A program made the position numbers and the translations under genes. Below the pieces are notes generated by a model, which was given only the letters and a program-made list of their open reading frames with translations, had not been told where the DNA came from and searched no databases. A stretch of 64,000 bases of DNA from Galaxea fascicularis (Eukaryota > Cnidaria > Anthozoa > Scleractinia > Euphylliidae), in NCBI GenBank assembly GCA_948470475.1, contig OX419341.1:3147084-3211083 (forward strand), written 5' to 3'. Below are positions 1-12,300 of this stretch, one piece after another. Every line of letters starts with the position of its first letter. Positions within the stretch are counted from its first letter, which is position 1.

Positions 1-1618
1 GAGGGTGACATCCTTCTTGTGTTGATATCAGGAGGTGGATCAGCACTGCTGCCTTTTCCAGTGCAGGGGATCACACTTGAGCACAAGCTTCAAACAATCA
101 AAGCATTAGCATCCAGTGGTGCCACCATCAATGAACTGAATACCATTAGAAAGAATCTGTCTGCTCTCAAAGGAGGAAAGCTGGCCAAGTGTGCTTTTCC
201 TGCTAAGGTTCGTACACCACTGATTAATCAGGGCATAGTTAGCAGAGAGACTCTTCATGAACTTTGACCAGGGTTGAGTTGTTCAAAGCACAGTTATTGC
301 TGATCCAGGTAAATAACTGTGCATGTCAAACGATAGGCTTTGATCAGAATTAAAATACATCAGAATTAAATAAACTGGGCTTTAAACAACTTGGCCCGAT
401 TTTGAAAAGCAGTCTTGGGCCCTACTTCATCACATAGTGTGCAATGACAACTATTTGTTTGTTCTGCCCCCACCCCTTAAAAAAATAATCCTGTAAATGT
501 TTTAGATCAAAATAAAATTCAGTTTAAAATGATTTCAATCTAGTTTGATTCTTATCATTTGTTTTTCCTTTGTCTTCTAACCCTGGCCAGAAGATGAAGG
601 AAATTGATTTCAATGTAGATTGATTTCAACCTTGGTTAAAATCATTTTAACCTGCAACATAAACAAGATGGTGTAACAGGATAATGATGAAGACGATTTC
701 TGCAGAAATGGAATTAATTAATCTGTTTGTTTGTTTTTGGTCTAGGTTGTGGCACTGATTCTGTCTGATGTGATAAATGATCCTCTTGATATCATAGCCA
801 GTGGCCCAACTGTCCCTGATCCGTCATCACCAACTGACTGTCTTGAGGTTATCAAAAAGCTTAATGCAGAGAAAAAGATTCCTGATGCAGTCATTCGTTA
901 CTTACAGAAAGAAGAACGAGAAAGAAACAACATCACCAATCTTAAGGTTGATGAGTTTCCACATGTTCAAAATGTTATAGTTGGAAGCAATAGGTTTGCT
1001 GTTGATGCTGCACTAAGAAGAGCGGAAGGTCTTGGTTATACTCCTGTTATGCTGTCAACAACATTAAGTGGCGAGGCAAGTGATGTTGGCCATATGTTTT
1101 CTGATCTTGCTTATATTGCCTGGAATGGCCGTCCGTCTAAACTATCACCAGTAAGTGAAGCTGTATTGACAGATAATGTTATCAATCAGTTAATAAGTGC
1201 AAGGGGCAACAAGAAACCTGTGTGTATCATTGGTGCTGGTGAAACTACTGTAACTCTGAAAGGCAACGGAAGAGGGGGTCGGAATCAGGAAATGGTTCTT
1301 GCATTAGCGATAGATGTCAATCGAAACATTGAACAATTTTCCAGTAATTCTGATAAGATCAGTGAAGGTGGTTTGGTTCTACTTAGTGCTGGTACAGATG
1401 GACAAGATGGCCCCACTCCAGCAGCTGGAGCAATTGCAGATCCACATCAATTCTCAGAAGCCTTAAATGATGGACTTAATCCTAATGAATTCCTGAAAAA
1501 TAATGACTCTTACACATTTTACTCCAAGTTTAAGAATGGACGTGATCATGTCATCACAGGTTTGACTGGAACTAATGTAATGGATATCCAGGTGTTACTT
1601 GTCTCCCCTCCTCCATGA
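1..1618 (+). CDS. GLYCTK: Glycerate kinase (GLYCTK-like), 3' part, two exons
   Basis: This gene makes a glycerate kinase of the DUF4147/MOFRL family, which phosphorylates D-glycerate with ATP in serine and fructose catabolism. Two exons are visible: 1-207 (open at the window edge, frame from base 1) and 746-1618, ending in TGA. The junction (GCTAAG|gttcgt, tctag|GTTGTGG) keeps phase 0 and reads PAK-VVALILSDV. Family signatures are visible: ISGGGSALLP, the NTIRKNLSALKGGKLA block, LILSDVINDPLDIIASGPT, and in the MOFRL half GAGETTVTLKGNGRGGRNQE and LLSAGTDGQDGPTPAAGA. The visible part is 359 residues, so roughly the N-terminal third is missing to the left of the window. The last exon carries the whole MOFRL domain and the protein ends normally. 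The donor gttcgt is weak, but the joined reading matches the family exactly. Confidence 0.95.
208..745 (+). other. GLYCTK last intron
   Basis: This is the intron between the two visible GLYCTK exons. It is AT-rich, and a degenerate repeated tgatttcaa word occurs around 530-640. A polypyrimidine stretch with tctag precedes the last exon. I see no gene or recognisable mobile element in it. Confidence 0.85.
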
Positions 1619-3331
1619 CATAATTTAGAAGAAACTTGAAGTCTCCAAGGTCACGCAGTGTAGAATTAAAAAAAAAAGTAATTAAAAGTGTATATATATT
1701 TTTAAAGTATCAAAACTAGTTGTTAAAGTATTGAAAAATGTGGTAGAAAGCTTTCTTGGTTAACAGAAATGTACTTTCACTCAGTTTCCTCGTGTCAGTT
1801 TGCACTCAAACAGTAAAGCATGAGATTTTGACACATGGGATTGGCCCTTAGCAGAGAGGAAAATATCCATGTTGGAATTAAACATTCATTTACTTTCCAG
1901 ACGTCCTTATTGTATACACTATTCCTATGGTCCTTTTCTTCATGAATAAAAACTGAAAACTATCATTAAGATTTATTTTCAATTTAGATCTTGACTCTTG
2001 ATAATCTGGAGTATTTTTAGTCCAGCCCCAGCAAGTTTGCAAACCGATAATAGCAACTGGAACAGGAAAGGAAATAGCACCACAACGCTGGTGCATCCAG
2101 CAACTTTTCCATTAGTTTTAAGGCTTTAAAACATTCGATTTATCTCTATTAAAGCTTTCTCTGTGGCAATAGTGGAAATCCTAAACTATTCCAAGATCCT
2201 TCGGCCATTCCGATAGTCCCTTACCACGTTCCAACAATCCCATACCAAACAATAGATACTTGTTCCAAATTTGGAATATGACACGCCGTTCGAAATGCCT
2301 CGGGACCTCGGTAACCGACTGACGCTGTTTGATTATTGATTCGAAAGAAATCGATCGTTGGTTCGGTAAGTGGCTTTAGTAAGACTGTAGCAATATCTGG
2401 AGCAGTTTCTGAAATGCTGGTGAGATGAAGCTGATGAAAATGCCAAAGAAAGCTTTGGTGTTTGAAGAGTAAACCAAAGGTAAGTTTTTGTTGGTGCGAG
2501 ACTGGACGACGGCTGAATTTGCAAGGCTTTGATTTCGGCCTCCGCAAATCGATTGCGGCTGGAAAAAACGTGCTCACACTCCTTATCAACATTTTCCTAA
2601 CTGCAAAAAGCGTGTAGAAATCAACTCTGGAGAAAACTTTGTTATGTTTTTGCGTGGAAGTGGAGGGCTTGATATCCTCTGCTAAGTACTTCCCAATCGA
2701 TCGATTTCAGCTAGAGCAAATCTTGATGTTTATTACTCAAGTACGAGGATCAATTCCCAATATCGTCAATATCCAATTTGCGTTTTCGTTGTTTTTTTTT
2801 ATCACAGAAACGAAGAAGCAATTGCAGTCGATCAAGTTTTCTAAAATCGACTTCAAAGTTTTTGCAAGAGAAAAAATTTGCCGTTACGCTTTTGTGTATT
2901 GTCTAATTTGCATATGTAACCATGAAAACAAGGAAACGAAACTCGATATATCTCATCGTCAGCATATCGAATTCTTTCGGTGTAATCTGCGTGTTCTTGA
3001 TGCTTTTGCTTTCAGAAACGACTTTTGTCGTTGCTTGCGTTTATTTGGATCGATAAAGTGTCAACCATTCGACAGCTCATACTTATAATTAAACCACAGC
3101 AGGTTAAATTTAGCATCTAACATAATTTTGTAATAGGCAGTTAAACCAGCATAATGTAAGTGGCTGTCAAACGTTCGAGCAGTGTTGGATGTGGTGTAAA
3201 AGATTAAACCTTTATGGATAGCAACTTTTTGTATAAAAGTATGGACTCCTTATTTTCAGCCTAATTGTACACCTTGCAATGTGCATATTAATTTTCACTC
3301 ATTTTGTAAATCGCTTTGTTTCTGTCTGCTA
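1619..3331. other. Intergenic region GLYCTK to DAG1, with DAG1 upstream sequence
   Basis: This spacer holds the 3' UTR of glycerate kinase and the 5' flank and probable 5' UTR exon or intron of dystroglycan. A splice acceptor (tctgtctgctag) ends at 3332, so the DAG1 first exon probably lies upstream within this stretch or its intron. The open frames near 1890-2592 (minus) and 2639-3088 (plus) have low-complexity composition and no family resemblance. I treat them as chance. Confidence 0.6.
1945..1950 (+). terminator. Candidate poly(A) signal for GLYCTK
   Basis: An AATAAA hexamer lies 327 nt downstream of the GLYCTK stop codon. ATTAAA-like words nearer the stop (about 1662-1690) are alternatives. 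No transcript end is visible from DNA alone. Confidence 0.35.
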
Positions 3332-3338
3332 GTTGAGG

Positions 3339-3398
3339 ATGGAGTATTCAGAACCTGGAAGAATACTTAGAAGAAGTTGTTTCTACAAGAAGTTATGA
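3339..3398 (+). other. Short upstream ORF overlapping the DAG1 start
   Basis: After the acceptor at 3331/3332 the first ATG (3339) opens a 19-codon frame whose TGA overlaps the chosen DAG1 ATG as ATGA (3395-3398). If the 5' UTR is spliced as inferred, this uORF would precede the main frame in the mRNA. The main start could also be a later in-frame ATG, for example 3416. Confidence 0.35.
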
Positions 3399-6300
3399 CA
3401 GAAGAAAATTCATCAATGGATTGCCTGTTGGCTTGTTTGAATTGTCTGCAGAATAAAAGAACGCCTGATTCATTTAATAAGACAGCCAGTCAAGGATGTA
3501 TGGAATGCTTGCAGATTCCGCATCTAGTTGCAAATCCATGTGTTTCTTGCCACAGAAACTTTAAGTGTAGGCCATGGAGAAGGAAACCAATACTAAACAG
3601 TACTACAAATTGGGCATGGCTCAACTTGTTGCCATGGACAACATTATTTTTACTACTCACAAACATTGTCCAAGGAGGTGTTTATGTGTTGAGCAGTTCA
3701 TCTGTTTCCTTGAGCAAACATTTAAGACTAAGCCCTGTTTGGGGATTGTTTTTTGTTACTTTATTTGGAGGAATTTCTTTACCTATGGCATCATGTCAAG
3801 CAAACCTACAGCCCACACAATCTTTTAAAAGTCAGAAGCTGCCCAATGCAGTAATACATGTTGGCACAGCATTGACTTACAACATTTCAGAGAGTGCATT
3901 TGACTGTGAAGTGGACAGCATTGTGGTAAGTGATTTTATATCAAATTATAACTGTCTGATTTTCTGTCAGACAGAAATTCAGTCTGCAGCAGCAGCAAGT
4001 AATAATTAAATAACTAAATTTCAACTTATCCTAAAGAATTTTTGTCTGTTATCAGGGTTGACTAAAGTAGGTAGCTAGTCTGGCTAAAATTGTCACCTAC
4101 TTCATCATTATTTGGCCTGCTACTCCACAAAGCTGCCAAAACTAATTAGAATATAACAAGGCCATTATCTATTACTTCAAATATTAGCGAGTCACAACAC
4201 TTCATCTGTTATGCTCTCCCCTATAGTGAATTTATTAAATGAGTTAAAACTTATAAAAAATAAAATACTGCAGAAAGTTTTAGACTAAGTACTAGACAGT
4301 CAGTCATACACTTCATAGTCTGTAAACATCATACAATTTAAACTTTCTGTCCTTTAACTGATTCTAGTTCTATCCAGGGACGTGATCCATATGTTATTTT
4401 TTAGGCCTTTTGCTCCTTTTTGTAAAATAGAATAGTTTAATGTGCTGTATCTACTTGAATATTTCAGGTCTCTGAAACAGCAGACAGGTTTCTTTCACAC
4501 TGGCTTGCATATAGCAGCAGCAAGAAACAACTGTATGGTGTTCCAACTGATAAAGACGAAGGAATGTACAATATTCTGGTTGTAGCACTGACAAAGGATG
4601 GAAGAGACAGTGGTCACATTTGTGGATCAAGGTCATTCTTTATCAAGGTTGTGCCTGTAAGCGAAGAATTTCCAGTGTCAATTTACCCTAGTACTGGAAC
4701 TTCAAGCAAGGAGAGGGAGTCTGCACAAAGCTTGCCTTGTGTTCCTGGGACACAAGTGGTCCAAGCTACCATTGTACTTAATACTGAGATACATGGTTTA
4801 AATGGCCATGAAAGGATGACACTGGTGCTCAAGATTGCAGATCACCTTAACTTGCACACAAGAATAGTCAGTTTGTTCTCTGGTGAAGCATCTCATCCAA
4901 TCATTGGACAGCTTGATAATCCGACTGTGGTGGCAGCAGGAGCAGGAGATGGCAGGTTTGCCAAGGGATCCAAAAGCTTGCTGACATGGCTTGCAGGGTG
5001 TGGTGCCATCAAGCTTGAAAATCTGGCCCTCTCCAAACTAGAAACTGATTCCCAAGATGGAACCATCAGTTCTTTACTTGGTGTCCCTGTGGTAGGATGG
5101 CATATTATGTCTGGAGTTCAGAAGAAACTGGCAAGACATAGAGTAAGGAGACAAGTAATAGGTGTTACTGCTACACCTACAACACAAAGTGTTCCACCCT
5201 CCAGGATGTCAAATATATCTACATTGGTAATAGTATCAAGGACCGCCACAGTAACACCTGCATTTAGCCGTAGTTCAGTTATCCAGGTATCAGCTTCAGG
5301 TTTATCTAGTGTTGCAGTGAACAGAACAAATGTTGTCAGTTCTTTTAGCATCCCCACCATCATCTCAAGAATATCAAGTCAGCCACTTAGCAGGACCAAT
5401 GTTATGTCATCAAGCATAAACAACATAACTAGCTCAAACATTAGTATCTCACCATCTTCAATGCGCTTCACAGAAACACTGACAGTAAACAGTTCCACGA
5501 TTGTTTTCTCAAGGAATATGACAACGTCTATCAAAAGTTCAACACTGTTGTTGTCTTTGAAGAGTACTACTTTACTTATGTCATCTTCAGCCTTTTCCTC
5601 CACATTGAATGCGACATTTATAACAAGAGCAGCCACTAGCAGTGTTTCATCTGTCATCTCCAGTTTATCACTGTTAACTTCCAGAGCAAGGAACAGTTCA
5701 AGTGTTTCAGTGTCACCTAATCAAACAACAGCAACTGTCTTCAGCTTACTGACTCTCCCTTCAGTAAACAGTACAAGGCTGATTCCATCTTCTGTATTCA
5801 GGACAAATTTCTCATCTCAGACACTGGCTCCCTTTACCTCACAAGTGAATAGTTCAGTGGTACCAGGGACATCTTTACTTGCATTTTCTTCAAGCACACC
5901 CACCCCAGTAGTCTCACCTTCCAGTTTCTTATCAAGTGCTTCCTTAAACCTCACAACACTTCAACCTACTTCAGGACCAAACAGCACATTACTGTTAAAT
6001 GTTGCAACATCAACTTCATTGTTACCACCTTTGACAATATCAACAAAGTTGTCTCCAGTACTGAGTACTTCAAGCAGCTTTGCTTTAGAAGCCAATTCAT
6101 CTGTTCTAATTAATCAAACAGTTTTAAGCACAAGAAGCTATGCCTCTAATTCATCAACTGTTGTCTCTAGCTTTGTAGCAGTGTCTTCATTTTCAAGCTT
6201 GGAAACTCCTCCCAATACAACAACAGTTATTGTTGGAAATGCGTCGTCATCACTTTTTGTTAGCACTCATCTCAGACATTCTCCAGTGATGTCAGCTCCT

Positions 6301-9300
6301 CAACAGAACAGCACAACTGTGCAGAACAGAACTTCAGCAATGCTGATGCTAACACCATCACCCAGTCTGGTTCCAACAGTAAGCGGTATCATTTCCTCAT
6401 TTGACACTACTGTTGAAACAGTAATCAGCACTGCCATCAACACAAGTTCTTTAGTTACACCATCGTTCAGTAGTTCTGTGTTAAGGTTGTCAAGTTCTGT
6501 GTTTCTGCCAACATTAAGCCCTGTTTTGTCATCACCCAGCATTGTGAGAGTAAATGTTTCCACTGCTGTCAGAAATTTTACAAGTTCCTTGTTTCAGCCA
6601 AATGTTACATCTACAGCTGTTATTCTGTCATCTTTTACAGCTTCTCCTGTTGCGATAAGTTTGAACTTCACAAGGTAACAAGCATGATTAGTGCTAAGTA
6701 ATGCTTCTAAATATGTTTATGTAAGTTGACATCATATTGGATTAGGTTTATATTTTTGTAACATAGAAGATTAGCTCATGGTAACTAAGCTCAGTCTACA
6801 AAAATTAAGTTGTTGTTGGAAGTGAGAAACTGAGTCCACAATGGAAGTGGAATACGTGGCCCTCTTTACATTATTTACGTGTTCTTTTTATGTAAATTCA
6901 GTGTGAACCTTTTCAGTGGTATGCTATGTTCACTTTTACTGACAGTTAAATCTCACATCCACAACTGCTTTGGTGAGGTCACCAAGTTTAATTTGTTATG
7001 ATGCCCAGCAACATTCTAAAGATACATGTAGCTCAGGATAGTTGGAGTCTGAAAATGATTTGGACCAATGTCAGTAGCTGGACAACTGCGTACCAACCCC
7101 TCCCCTAACCCAACAAGTTATAATAAGTTAATAAGTTAGTCCCAAATATTGACATTGATCCATGATTTAATTGTAAGTTATCCCTCTGGAGACTTAAGAG
7201 GTGGCTTATCTTACTTTATCTAACTGACACAGCTGTGCAAATGAATATGTATGCTGCAATATAAAATTCATTTTGGTGTGTTCCCTCCTTTTCAGCATGC
7301 TGAGCTCTGTAAATGCAAGTACTGGTAAGTTTACTTTTGATTTGTCAATAGTAGTCCAGGAATTGTATAATAACTGTATTTAAAACTAAGTTTTAAGTCT
7401 TAATCTATCAACCTATCACTAGAGTACCTGTTAAAGTTATCTAAACATTTCAATTTCTATCTGAAATGCGCCACAATTATAAAGCTCAGTTCAGTTCAGT
7501 TCTTCAGTTTTCTAGTAAGTAGTGGTTTACAAAAGCCTGACATGCCCACAAGTACTAGCTGATGCTAATCAAGGTGGGTCACATAAAGCTAATACTAAAC
7601 TTGACTTTATATTAATCCTTTTGCTTTTCTTGACAGTGTTTCAGAGCTGTTCCACTGCACTATTTTATTCTTCAAAACAGAGCCTTCCAGCAATCTTTTG
7701 ACTCCATAACTTCCATATTTATCTCTTGCTTTCTTAACACTTCCTGACCTCACCAGTTCCCTCTCATAAAATGTAAACTTAAAACACTTGTTTCATGACA
7801 GTGTGCCATTGAAAATTAAGGGAGTGATGAACAATATTTGACAAGCACTATGAAGATTGTGATCAATACAGAAGAGGAAGTGAAATAACGAAAAGCTTCT
7901 TAATTTGTAATTCGTATTAACACTAATGGCCTCACACTCATTTCTGTACCAGGAGACTTCAATATATTTACACATTCTTAGTCAGCATCATAACTATATT
8001 CTCTCTCTTTACAACTAACAAAATCAGCCATTTAAATTTTCAGTCATGACAGAAACCTACCTAAAAGCTCTCACTGGCAGAAAGCAACGGCTATGTCTTT
8101 TCTTGTACATTTGATGTAAAATATATTTTTTTGTTCTTTACTTTATTGAGGAAACTATTGCAAATGAATTCATGCTGTGAATTTAACCACCGCAATTCAG
8201 TTACTAGGTAACTGATGGCAACGTAATTGGAGCATGTCAAACGAATTGCATAAAATTGTAAATTTATGGAACTTAGAAATTTCTTGGAGATTTTGGTTGT
8301 AGAACTGTAACCACAGTCGAGGAAAATGCTGTATTTGTTTAGGAATGTCGTTAAGTGTTGGTACACGAAGCGCCCGCATCACATTTTGGGGGTCTTAACG
8401 TTGTTATACGAACTTTTTATTTGACCAGTGAAACAGAACTGGTGTTCATTGCTTTAGTTCTTGCGACATCAGCTGCTAACTGACTGGCACAGTTTGTTAA
8501 TACGTGCTTTAAAAAGCGGCATTGATTTTATGGGCGAGCATTGTTTCGTTGTTCAATATTTATTTTTCTATTTCACAATTACCCTTCACAGCCAGAAGAA
8601 CTCCTTTGCTGAGCTCAACGTCTAAATTTGATAGGTCGTCGTTCGCGACGATAACATCTTCGGAGTTTTCGCCAACAGGGACGATTGGAAGCCGAACATT
8701 TCCGACTACTTTGGCCGACAATCGAACTGTTATACCTTCTTCCTCGACTGGAGTTGATATTGCGACCGCGACCGTGACAGTTACTCGTATTATTAGCACA
8801 AACTCGGCCTCATTAAGCACTTTAGTTGTTACAAGCTTCCTGTTGAGTTCAACGTTCACGTCAGACTTTACGAGCACCAAGACGTCTTCGAGCCTTCCAG
8901 AAAGTTCTATTGTTGGCGTGGATTCCACTGTTATTTCAAGAACTTTGTCAAGTGCTGTAACGCGATTGGTGAATTCTTCGGTTTCCTTTCCAAGAACTAG
9001 TCTTCCTTTCTTCACGACAGTTTCAACACAAGCTGCTGAAGTTAATTCCACGACGTTTATTCCCACTTCAAGTCGTATGCTGCTTAACAGTTCCTCCTTC
9101 CTCTCGGTATTTTCATCGTTAAGTACACCAGTGTTTGCGTCTACAACCATTTTATTGCCCAGTACAAGCAGTGTCTTGAAAGCCTCAGAAACAAACGTTT
9201 TCTTTACACTTGTGGGAAGCAGTGTATTGAACACAACCGCTGTAGTGCCGTCTATGTTTGTTAGCAGCCCTAAGATTGTTTCCACAGAGAGTAGAACTGT

Positions 9301-12300
9301 CATTGGAGCATCTAGCCCAGCTCGGAACTCATCAGTATTTGATGTGAGTTTGGTCAGCTTCCCTTTGACCTCAGGGACCCTCACAATTGCATCGAGGTCG
9401 AACGCGATTTTGTCAAGTGTAAGCTTACAAAATACAACCACTGTCGGATTAGTTTCTCCGAGAATGACTGCCCCAGTTCTAAGTTCAAGCTCGGTGATTC
9501 TGAGCTCGGGCTTTGAAACCAATAGCACTACCACAAGAATTCCATCGTCCGCCACAGGAACACCAACTTTCACTGCAGGCTTGCCAATCTCTGTCACAGT
9601 TACACCAAGCAGCTTCGGCGTTCAAAATACGTCAACCGTAAGGAGCTTTACACAAGGAGCTTCAGTTAAATCTTCTATTACACCTGTATTCACAAGGAGC
9701 ACACTGCAGACGGACTTAGCTACACCAGGGAGTACACGCACAGTTGCGGTTACCACACAAGTATCATTTTCAAGCAGTGGAGTGATTAGTGCTTCCAGTA
9801 GGACACCCAGCTCAGTCCAGCCAAGTGCCACAGTCACACCAGTGAACAGTACTATCGCCAGTGGAATGGCAACCAGTGGTAAGACTCCAGTTTGTTGCAC
9901 CACGCAAGCTCATTCATTTTGCACGTAACTTGGTTTGCATTAACGCACATCAGAGTTGTTTGCACCCAACGTACTGTTGTTGTTTTTAATAAGAAGTATG
10001 TAAACTGCTCATGGATTTGCAAACGTTACTTTTTCTTGCTTCACGTCTTTGAGTCCCTTTCATACTCTTACCCAGCCCTCTCTCTTACGCAAGAAGTCTT
10101 TACTCAGATGTTCACCTCTTTTATGTGGTGTTGGAGTGTTGTGTCTTGCGCTTTTTCTCGTTGCACCCATACAAGCGGATCGTTGCACGGGTCTTAGTCT
10201 TTTATTTACTGTGGGCCTCTTCCATCTTCTTGTTCTTGCGTTGCTGTTCGTACGCAAATATCAGTGATTTCTCTCTTCAGCTTACCAGTACTTGTGTTTT
10301 AGGTTCATTGGAAGGTAAGCGTGCCAAAACATTGGGAATCTTTGAAATCGACATCAGATTAATTTTAAAGTGACGCTATGTTGTAACTGCAAATGTTTCT
10401 TGTCCCAAGGTTTGTCTACTGTCACGTCACACACAGCCATTAGAGAGACGCTAAGCAGCACCTTCGTTAAAATGTCCTCATTTGTTGCATCAACTGTTGG
10501 ATCAAGGATGAGTACTCTTAGGTCCTCGCCATCACAAACACGGACCATCAATGTAACGTCGAGAAGCACTTCATTTTTCACCCCATTAGTCACGAAAACG
10601 AACGGCACAGTAGTAACCACAGCTAGTTTTGTACGAAGGTTGGTTAGCTCAGAAGTTACGCAGATCAATAGTTCAGCGTTCACGAGCCTTTCAGTAACAC
10701 TGACAATGCCTTCAATAGCAACTCAAAGTAAAGTATCGGCGCTGTCGCAAAGTAACGCAGTTATTACGCGTTCGACATCATTGAAGATCACCTCATCGAT
10801 GCGCAGTGTCACGCCAGATTCATCTGGCAGGGAAACTTCACTGCGTTTCACTTTACGGTCATCGAGAGTAGAGTCGACGCAAACAAGGTCATTTCAAAGG
10901 GTGACATTCGTCGTGACAACGAGCGTGTCGTCTTTTGTATCGACAAGCGTGACTTCTGTTGTGCTCAAGAGCATGACGTCATTTCTGAGCGTGACATTCA
11001 CTGAGATTTCAACAAAAACGATTAGCTTCACGTCGTTGATACCGAGCGTTTCATCTGCATTTCAGACCAGTGTCACGCCACTTCTTTCCAAACCACTGTC
11101 ATTTACTTCTGCAGTACTAGCCTCGAGTACAAAATCGCAGATGCCATCTCAAAGCATGGTATTCGCTGTGACATCAAGAGTTACAACGAGCGTGTCGTCT
11201 TTTGTGTCGCCAAGCGTGACCTCTGGTGCGTTAAAGAGCGTGACTTTTATTCTGCCGAGCAGTGCCATGTCACGCCTTTCCAGGTCGTTCTCAGTTGCTC
11301 CGTCAGTATCAAGCTTTGGTGAAGAAACGAAGACGTCACCCCTGAGATCGGTAGAAAGTTCAGGAACGCAGTCCTCAGATAAGCTGTCTTTCAAGACTGC
11401 GTTACTTTCACAAACCCCAGATGGCACTAGTATGGTGACTAGGGTGCAGAGGTCAACGTCGTTGTCATCCTCGAGGCATTTAACTGGAAGCACAATCGTA
11501 TCAGCAGTAATGACAACAAGGAGAGTTCACTCAGTGAGATCGAGTCAAGTCACAGGGACAAGTGTTCGCCTGCAGTCTTCACGTTCAACGCTCACGGCTC
11601 GTGGTTCACCAGTGTCTTCGAAAGGGACACTAACTTTGTCGTCTTCCGCTTTGGATTTTGCATCTTCGATGTCGTCTGTATCATCAGCAAAATCCATTGT
11701 CGTAAGCCGTATTTCAACTCGCTTTTTGAGCGCCGTTTCAATTTCAACACGTAAGTCTAGCGTTATTAATAACAGCTCTTCCCAATCCAAGGTTCTTTAC
11801 ATCCGGGACTTCCGTTGCTCCACTAACTCCACTTTTCGCTGTCACGTGCCTTTGTCACACCCCACCTCCAAGTGACAAAATCTCTTGTCACCTTCACAGT
11901 TTTTTACTTCATTTCTTAGTGTTTTGCTTTCAACTTTTTTCGTTCCAAGCATCATCCCTTTTCTTTCTCCCAAGGAAGGTAAGTCATCTCTCTCAAGTGT
12001 GAATTCAAAGCTTTTTCATCTCTTTGTTGTTCACCGCTTTCAACTTCTCTAATTCCTCGATTAATGTTTCTTCTGTAGTTACTAACACCACATTCACGCG
12101 AACAGCAACTTTAGATCAGAGTCTCAGGAATATGTCACCAACTTTAAATTATTGCGCTGGCATATCACAAACTGGTTTCTCAACTACAGAATATTCTCCT
12201 AAAAATTCCAGCTTTTTCCTGAAGCTAGCGTATCCCAAACTGTGGTTTTAGCTACGAAATATTTTTCCCTAAAGTCCAGTCTTCCTATATTCTTTAGTTC

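Noticed and set aside
2639..3088. 149-codon plus-strand open frame upstream of dystroglycan
   Set aside because: Odd composition, no recognisable family, and no splice support; more likely chance or upstream noncoding sequence.
8560..9597. Long minus-strand frame opposite the DAG1 mucin exon (also 10354-10683, 11149-11493 and others)
   Set aside because: It mirrors Ser/Thr/Val codons of the mucin; a composition shadow without motifs or splice logic.
12068..12251. Possible extra DAG1 exon starting after tcttctgtag
   Set aside because: The acceptor is good and the frame reads Thr/Ser-rich, but no usable donor follows and the neighbouring sequence is a tandem repeat.
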